Of a DNA stretch of 64,000 nucleotides, positions 61,920 through 64,000 are shown one piece after another. Both the position numbers and the translations under genes were made by a program. The stretch's first letter is position 1. The number at the start of each line of letters is the position of its first letter. Source of the DNA: Puccinia triticina (lineage: Eukaryota > Basidiomycota > Pucciniomycetes > Pucciniales > Pucciniaceae); NCBI RefSeq assembly GCF_026914185.1, contig NC_070572.1, forward strand, positions 4,650,001 to 4,714,000, read 5' to 3'. The notes under the pieces are model-generated. The model was not told the origin of the DNA. It did not search any database and was given only the letters and a program-made list of their open reading frames with translations.

Positions 61920-64000
61920 CCTTGCGTGGTCGTGGCTCTTCCCATCAGATCAATGCAAAATCCAAGAGCTTCGCGGCTCTTCCAACAATTATTCCTAGCT
62001 TATCAAAGCAAAGAAGTATATCAAAATGCTTCAAATGGAAGCAAACTGCAAAACACCGGGGTTTTTTTTCTTGATCTATGTTTATCATTGTTTTTATTTC
62101 CATTTTTATTATAGACTCGCCGACCATTGTATCATTGGTTTTAAGCTATATTGGAGCTTGGCTACGTCACTCTGCTATCCTTGCCCACCTCCATAAAACC
62201 CATTTCATCAATCACTTTAGTTTCTGTCATCAATTGATTGTAAATAGAACCCAATCTACTTATTCTTGATCCGCTTCCATTTCTTCAATCTGGCTCCCTG
62301 AACATCTGCTCGTGAACGTACTCATTGAGCGCTGGCCATTGGGCCAAGCTGCTGGCCAACAGGGGCAGCCGGCTGAAGAACTAGATATTTAGAGTTGAAA
62401 GAGCTCCCCACCGCCCATCCCCTTGCCCCTGCCCCCTCTGACACCAATGCCTGGAAAATAAGCAGAAGTCTAGGGACCTCATGCAGAATTTAGAACGAGC
62501 AGCTTGGCAGACCCACCCCGCCCTCCGTTGGCTCCTCAACTCTCATCCCCCCCTTCTCTCCCACCGACCATGCTTCACCCCACGGCCTGTCCTCAGACCA
62601 GCTCCTGTCCCCCAGAGACCCCACCATCTCCAGCCACTGGATCGACGTCATTGACTAATCCTCAGCACCTATGGTATACCTTGCCAACCGTGTTATGCAG
62701 GCCAAGGCCCTACCCACCATTGTCTATGTTTTTCCTTCCTCCTGTCTATTTATCTTGAACTTGAGATTTAGCATTAAAATTTAATTCTGTCATTATGTGG
62801 AGATGATTTATGCTCAACCAAAAAACTCTTTTTCTTATTTTCATGTATATTCCTACTTGGTTGTAACAAGTCTCTCCCCCTTTTCATTAGTCATCAGTAA
62901 GCCATTAGTATTTGAAGTTTTTGAATAAAGTTGGATAAAAAGTTGCAAACTACTGGAGAGAACTGTGTCATGCTGTACTAAAGGCTTGGATCTCTTCATA
63001 AATAAATTCTAACCTGGTTTTCTGCCATGAATCAATTTAGCACTGATTGATTTTTTGAACATATTTTTGGCACCCAAAAGAGTAATGCACTAGAAAAAAA
63101 TATGAGATTTCACTCCTAATTGAGGCCTTCTTCACAAGTATCTCTTACAACCTGCCCCAGAGTTAATTTCTTAATTGTGAAGAACCCATACTGCAAGTTT
63201 ATTTTTGGCACCATAAGCTGCAATTTGCTGCTAGACTATACCCCTTAAGATCCTTTTCCAGCTTTTTTTAATTGAAGAAAAAGAACAGGGGGAAAATGAA
63301 TCAGATGAAATAATAGCTGATGGTGACAAAAGCATTGCACCAGCAGAGGGGATAAACTTATGAATATATTATGCAATAATCAATATGAAACCTAAGCTCA
63401 GTACAGCAGATTTGTATACCTTCATATGTATCCTACATGTGTTTCTCTTTCCTTAATTGAATTATTTTCAGATTATCACTAATCTGTATCTAATCTCCTT
63501 TGTTTTTCCTCCGGTTTTGTTTATCTTTGCAATCAGTCTATCCTTTTTGTTCCTTCTCATTTCTCATGTTGTTCCTTTCAGTTTTGCACCCTTAGCACTC
63601 AGTTTTTATTGAATCTGTGTTTCCTAATGTTGATGTTGGTTGGAAGAATAAATGGACATTTTGCCTTGCGGGGATCTTGCCATACTTGTGAATTCACACT
63701 GGATGAATTTTTCTGCAATTTTCAGAAGGTGAGCTTGAATGACTTTTCAGTATATCAAGGATGAGTTTCTGAAGGCAAAATAAGGGTGTCCTTGGGGGTT
63801 TGCACCCTGCAGCGGCAAAGCCGCCTTTGCCTCTAGTGTATGCTAATGATGTAGAAATGAAAAAAACAGAGAGCTAGAGAGATAGAATACATGAACACTA
63901 ACAGGGGAATGTGATCAAAACTGGGAAGGACTTGAGGCAGCTGAGACTTCAAAACTCCAAAGACACACAATGAACAATGAGTATCAATAGACTTGTTCAT
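61920..64000. other. Unclassified AT-rich end of window
   Basis: No supported gene. A C-rich, Pro-coding stretch at 62390-62760 has no recognisable domain. The rest is AT-rich without clear repeats. Confidence 0.4.

Noticed and set aside
62504..62758. Pro-rich 84-codon ORF as a gene
   Set aside because: It is translation of a C-rich stretch without a domain, promoter or splice evidence.

Overview
The window looks like nuclear DNA of a repeat-rich basidiomycete, most probably a rust fungus (Pucciniales). The genes have many short GT-AG introns and very small exons, and the protein-coding genes are conserved fungal housekeeping types. About two thirds of the sequence is transposable-element material: BED/hATC-type hAT elements, many terminal-inverted-repeat miniature elements and a Ty3/gypsy retrotransposon. 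The species call is inference from gene style and repeat content; no sequence search was run.

Host genes, in order: methylthioadenosine phosphorylase (1370-2460, +), proteasome ubiquitin receptor Rpn10 (4972-6753, +), a very long Zn2Cys6 transcription factor (25671-30937, +), a predicted secreted protein of unknown function (32724-34768, -), exons of an unrecognised gene (34944-35440, -), a small SH3 adaptor (35887-37129, -), ethanolamine-phosphate cytidylyltransferase (42827-44541, -) and a ribonuclease-kappa-like membrane protein (44942-45444, +). Exon boundaries were worked out by hand from GT/AG sites and continuity of the protein.

Between 6.8 and 25 kb lies an accessory block. It is a nest of miniature elements, several with clear 8-bp target duplications, inserted into a repeat made of small palindromes. 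A degenerate hAT transposase (15.1-17.8 kb) and a structurally complete 3.67-kb hAT transposon (21126-24798) follow. At 38996-42296 a TA-flanked inverted-repeat element carries intron-containing pieces of two unrelated host genes, a neurofibromin/IRA-type gene and pyruvate kinase, joined in the same orientation. This looks like a Pack-type gene-capturing transposon.

From 47491 to 56809 there is a Ty3/gypsy element with 723-bp LTRs that differ at only 4 positions. Its gag and pol are broken, mostly by TGA codons. Downstream of pol it keeps two open frames: an antisense ORF of 214 codons and a sense ORF with an RRM domain. The last 7 kb hold helicase fragments, a hAT-type miniature element packed with ACTCCAA/TTGGAGT palindromes, and AT-rich DNA with no recognisable gene.

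The most unusual points are the gene-capture element, the reading of the cytidylyltransferase through a 4-nt and a 9-nt exon around its catalytic HxGH region, and the accessory ORFs and CpG-type decay of the gypsy element.
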